34,006 nt of DNA, from the NCBI GenBank assembly GCA_039807745.1, contig JBDHRV010000018.1, positions 1 to 34,006 on the forward strand, read 5' to 3'. Both the position numbers and the translations under genes were made by a program. This stretch comes from JAEUMW01 sp039807745. Lineage in GTDB: Bacteria > Pseudomonadota > Gammaproteobacteria > Burkholderiales > JAEUMW01. Under the pieces are notes generated by a model. That model was not told the origin of the DNA, did no database searches, and saw only the letters and a program-made list of their open reading frames with translations. Below are positions 33,361 through 34,006 of this stretch, piece by piece. Position 1 is the first letter of the stretch; the number at the start of each line of letters is the position of its first letter.

Positions 33361-33594
33361 ATGGCTGCCGTGAATCTGGTCGAAGCCAGAGCACGTTTGA
33401 GCGAACTCGTGAGCAAGGCCGAAAGCGGCACCGAGACCATCATCACCCGCCGCGGGAAGCCGGTCGCCAAGCTGGTGCCCGTGGCTGCCCGCAAGAAGCC
33501 GCTCCGATCGCTCTCCGACTTCCGAGCCAGGCTGCCGACGGCGCGGACCTCCAGTGTCGAGCTGATTCGCCAGGTGCGCGATGAAGGCTATTGA
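33361..33594 (+). CDS. Phd/YefM-family antitoxin
   Basis: A 77-residue protein with the Phd/YefM fold. The N-terminal part reads VNLVEARARLSELVSKAESG, then TETIITRRGKPVAKLVPV, the DNA-binding and dimerisation domain. A basic, flexible C-terminal segment (KKPLRSLSDFRARLPT onward) would wrap and block the toxin. In known pairs the antitoxin represses its own operon, alone and with the toxin. Its stop codon overlaps the toxin start by one base (TGATG), so the pair is translationally coupled. It begins 14 bases after the glutamate dehydrogenase stop, so it could be expressed partly by read-through. Confidence 0.9.
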   Translation: MAAVNLVEARARLSELVSKAESGTETIITRRGKPVAKLVPVAARKKPLRSLSDFRARLPTARTSSVELIRQVRDEGY

Positions 33595-34006
33595 TGCTCT
33601 ACCTTGAAACGAGCTTCATTGCGCCCCTCGTCATCGCGGAGGACACGAGCAATGCGGTGGAAGCTTTCGTCCTGAAGCTCAGACCCGGGGAACTGGCCAC
33701 GAGTCTGTGGACGCACGTGGAACTGGCCAGTCTGGTGTCGTGCAAGGTCCGAATCGGGGAGCTGTCGCCCGCCGAGGCGGAAGCCGTCCGGCGCGAGCTC
33801 GACCGTATGCTGAGCGAATCCTTCGAGGTGTTCTCCCCAACCGCAGCGGACTTCGCGGCAGCGGCCAAGTACCTGGAAGTACCGAAGATCGGCTTGAGCG
33901 CGGGGGATGCGCTTCACCTGGCGATCGCGGCAAACCATGGCGCCAAGAAGATCCTGAGCTTGGACTCGGCATTCATCGGTGCGGGCAAGCTGCTCAAGCT
34001 GCCGGT
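33594..34006 (+). CDS. PIN-domain toxin (VapC-like), 3' end cut by the window
   Basis: 137 codons are visible and the frame is still open at the window end, so only a few residues are probably missing. PIN nucleases hold magnesium with three or four acidic residues. Here these are Glu5 (MLYLETSF), Glu43 (TSLWTHVELAS), Asp105 (LSAGDALHLAIA) and Asp124 (LSLDSAFI). The first position is most often Asp, and the Glu form is conservative. VapC toxins cleave RNA, commonly tRNA, when free of the antitoxin encoded just upstream. The start at 33594 overlaps the antitoxin stop. The target RNA cannot be predicted. Confidence 0.88.
   Translation, partial: MLYLETSFIAPLVIAEDTSNAVEAFVLKLRPGELATSLWTHVELASLVSCKVRIGELSPAEAEAVRRELDRMLSESFEVFSPTAADFAAAAKYLEVPKIGLSAGDALHLAIAANHGAKKILSLDSAFIGAGKLLKLP

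Overview
The window is GC-rich proteobacterial chromosome, most likely from a betaproteobacterium (Burkholderiales or Rhodocyclales-like). This rests on the xseB-ispA-dxs order beside a divergent Rieske oxygenase, a Bug/TctC-type solute receptor, a very large NAD-dependent glutamate dehydrogenase, and the strong GC bias at third codon positions. Coding density is high. I see no tRNA, rRNA, CRISPR array, intact insertion sequence or prophage.

Layout. (a) 1-1543: the end of a cytochrome c gene, then the flavin subunit of flavocytochrome c sulfide dehydrogenase (periplasmic sulfide oxidation). (b) 1556-6268, minus strand: EamA permease, SpoIIAA-like protein, GCS2-type carboxylate-amine ligase, M14/AstE-like deacylase and a two-domain sulfurtransferase; the last three form a tight probable operon. 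(c) 6336-12759: a Rieske oxygenase with a clear intrinsic terminator, divergent from xseB-ispA-dxs-folE-ribBA (isoprenoid precursors, folate/pterin and riboflavin). (d) 12786-19808: a retropepsin-like protease divergent from a class I glutamine amidotransferase, then a 1719-residue fusion of a DEDD-type exonuclease, a RecQ helicase and a UvrD/Rep helicase, downstream of yajQ. (e) 19888-28300: a FadR-type GntR regulator divergent from a galactarate/glucarate operon (garL-like aldolase, garR, gudP, garD, gudD and a TctC-type receptor). (f) 28547-34006: NAD-glutamate dehydrogenase, then a Phd/PIN toxin-antitoxin pair cut by the window end.

How the genes work together. GarD and GudD both yield 5-keto-4-deoxyglucarate, the aldolase splits it to pyruvate and tartronate semialdehyde, and GarR makes D-glycerate. 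Only a glycerate kinase is missing locally. GudP is the obvious importer, and the receptor gene lacks TctA/TctB partners here. Three stable hairpins lie between genes of this operon, and its control region carries repeated palindromic elements.

Most worth a second look: the exonuclease-RecQ-UvrD fusion, which has an altered exonuclease motif and no canonical RecQ zinc site; a RibBA whose DHBP-synthase half has Arg in place of a catalytic His; the abnormal C-terminus of the TctC-like receptor followed by a structured gene-free stretch; and the ligase/deacylase/sulfurtransferase operon. No known defence or secretion system is evident.
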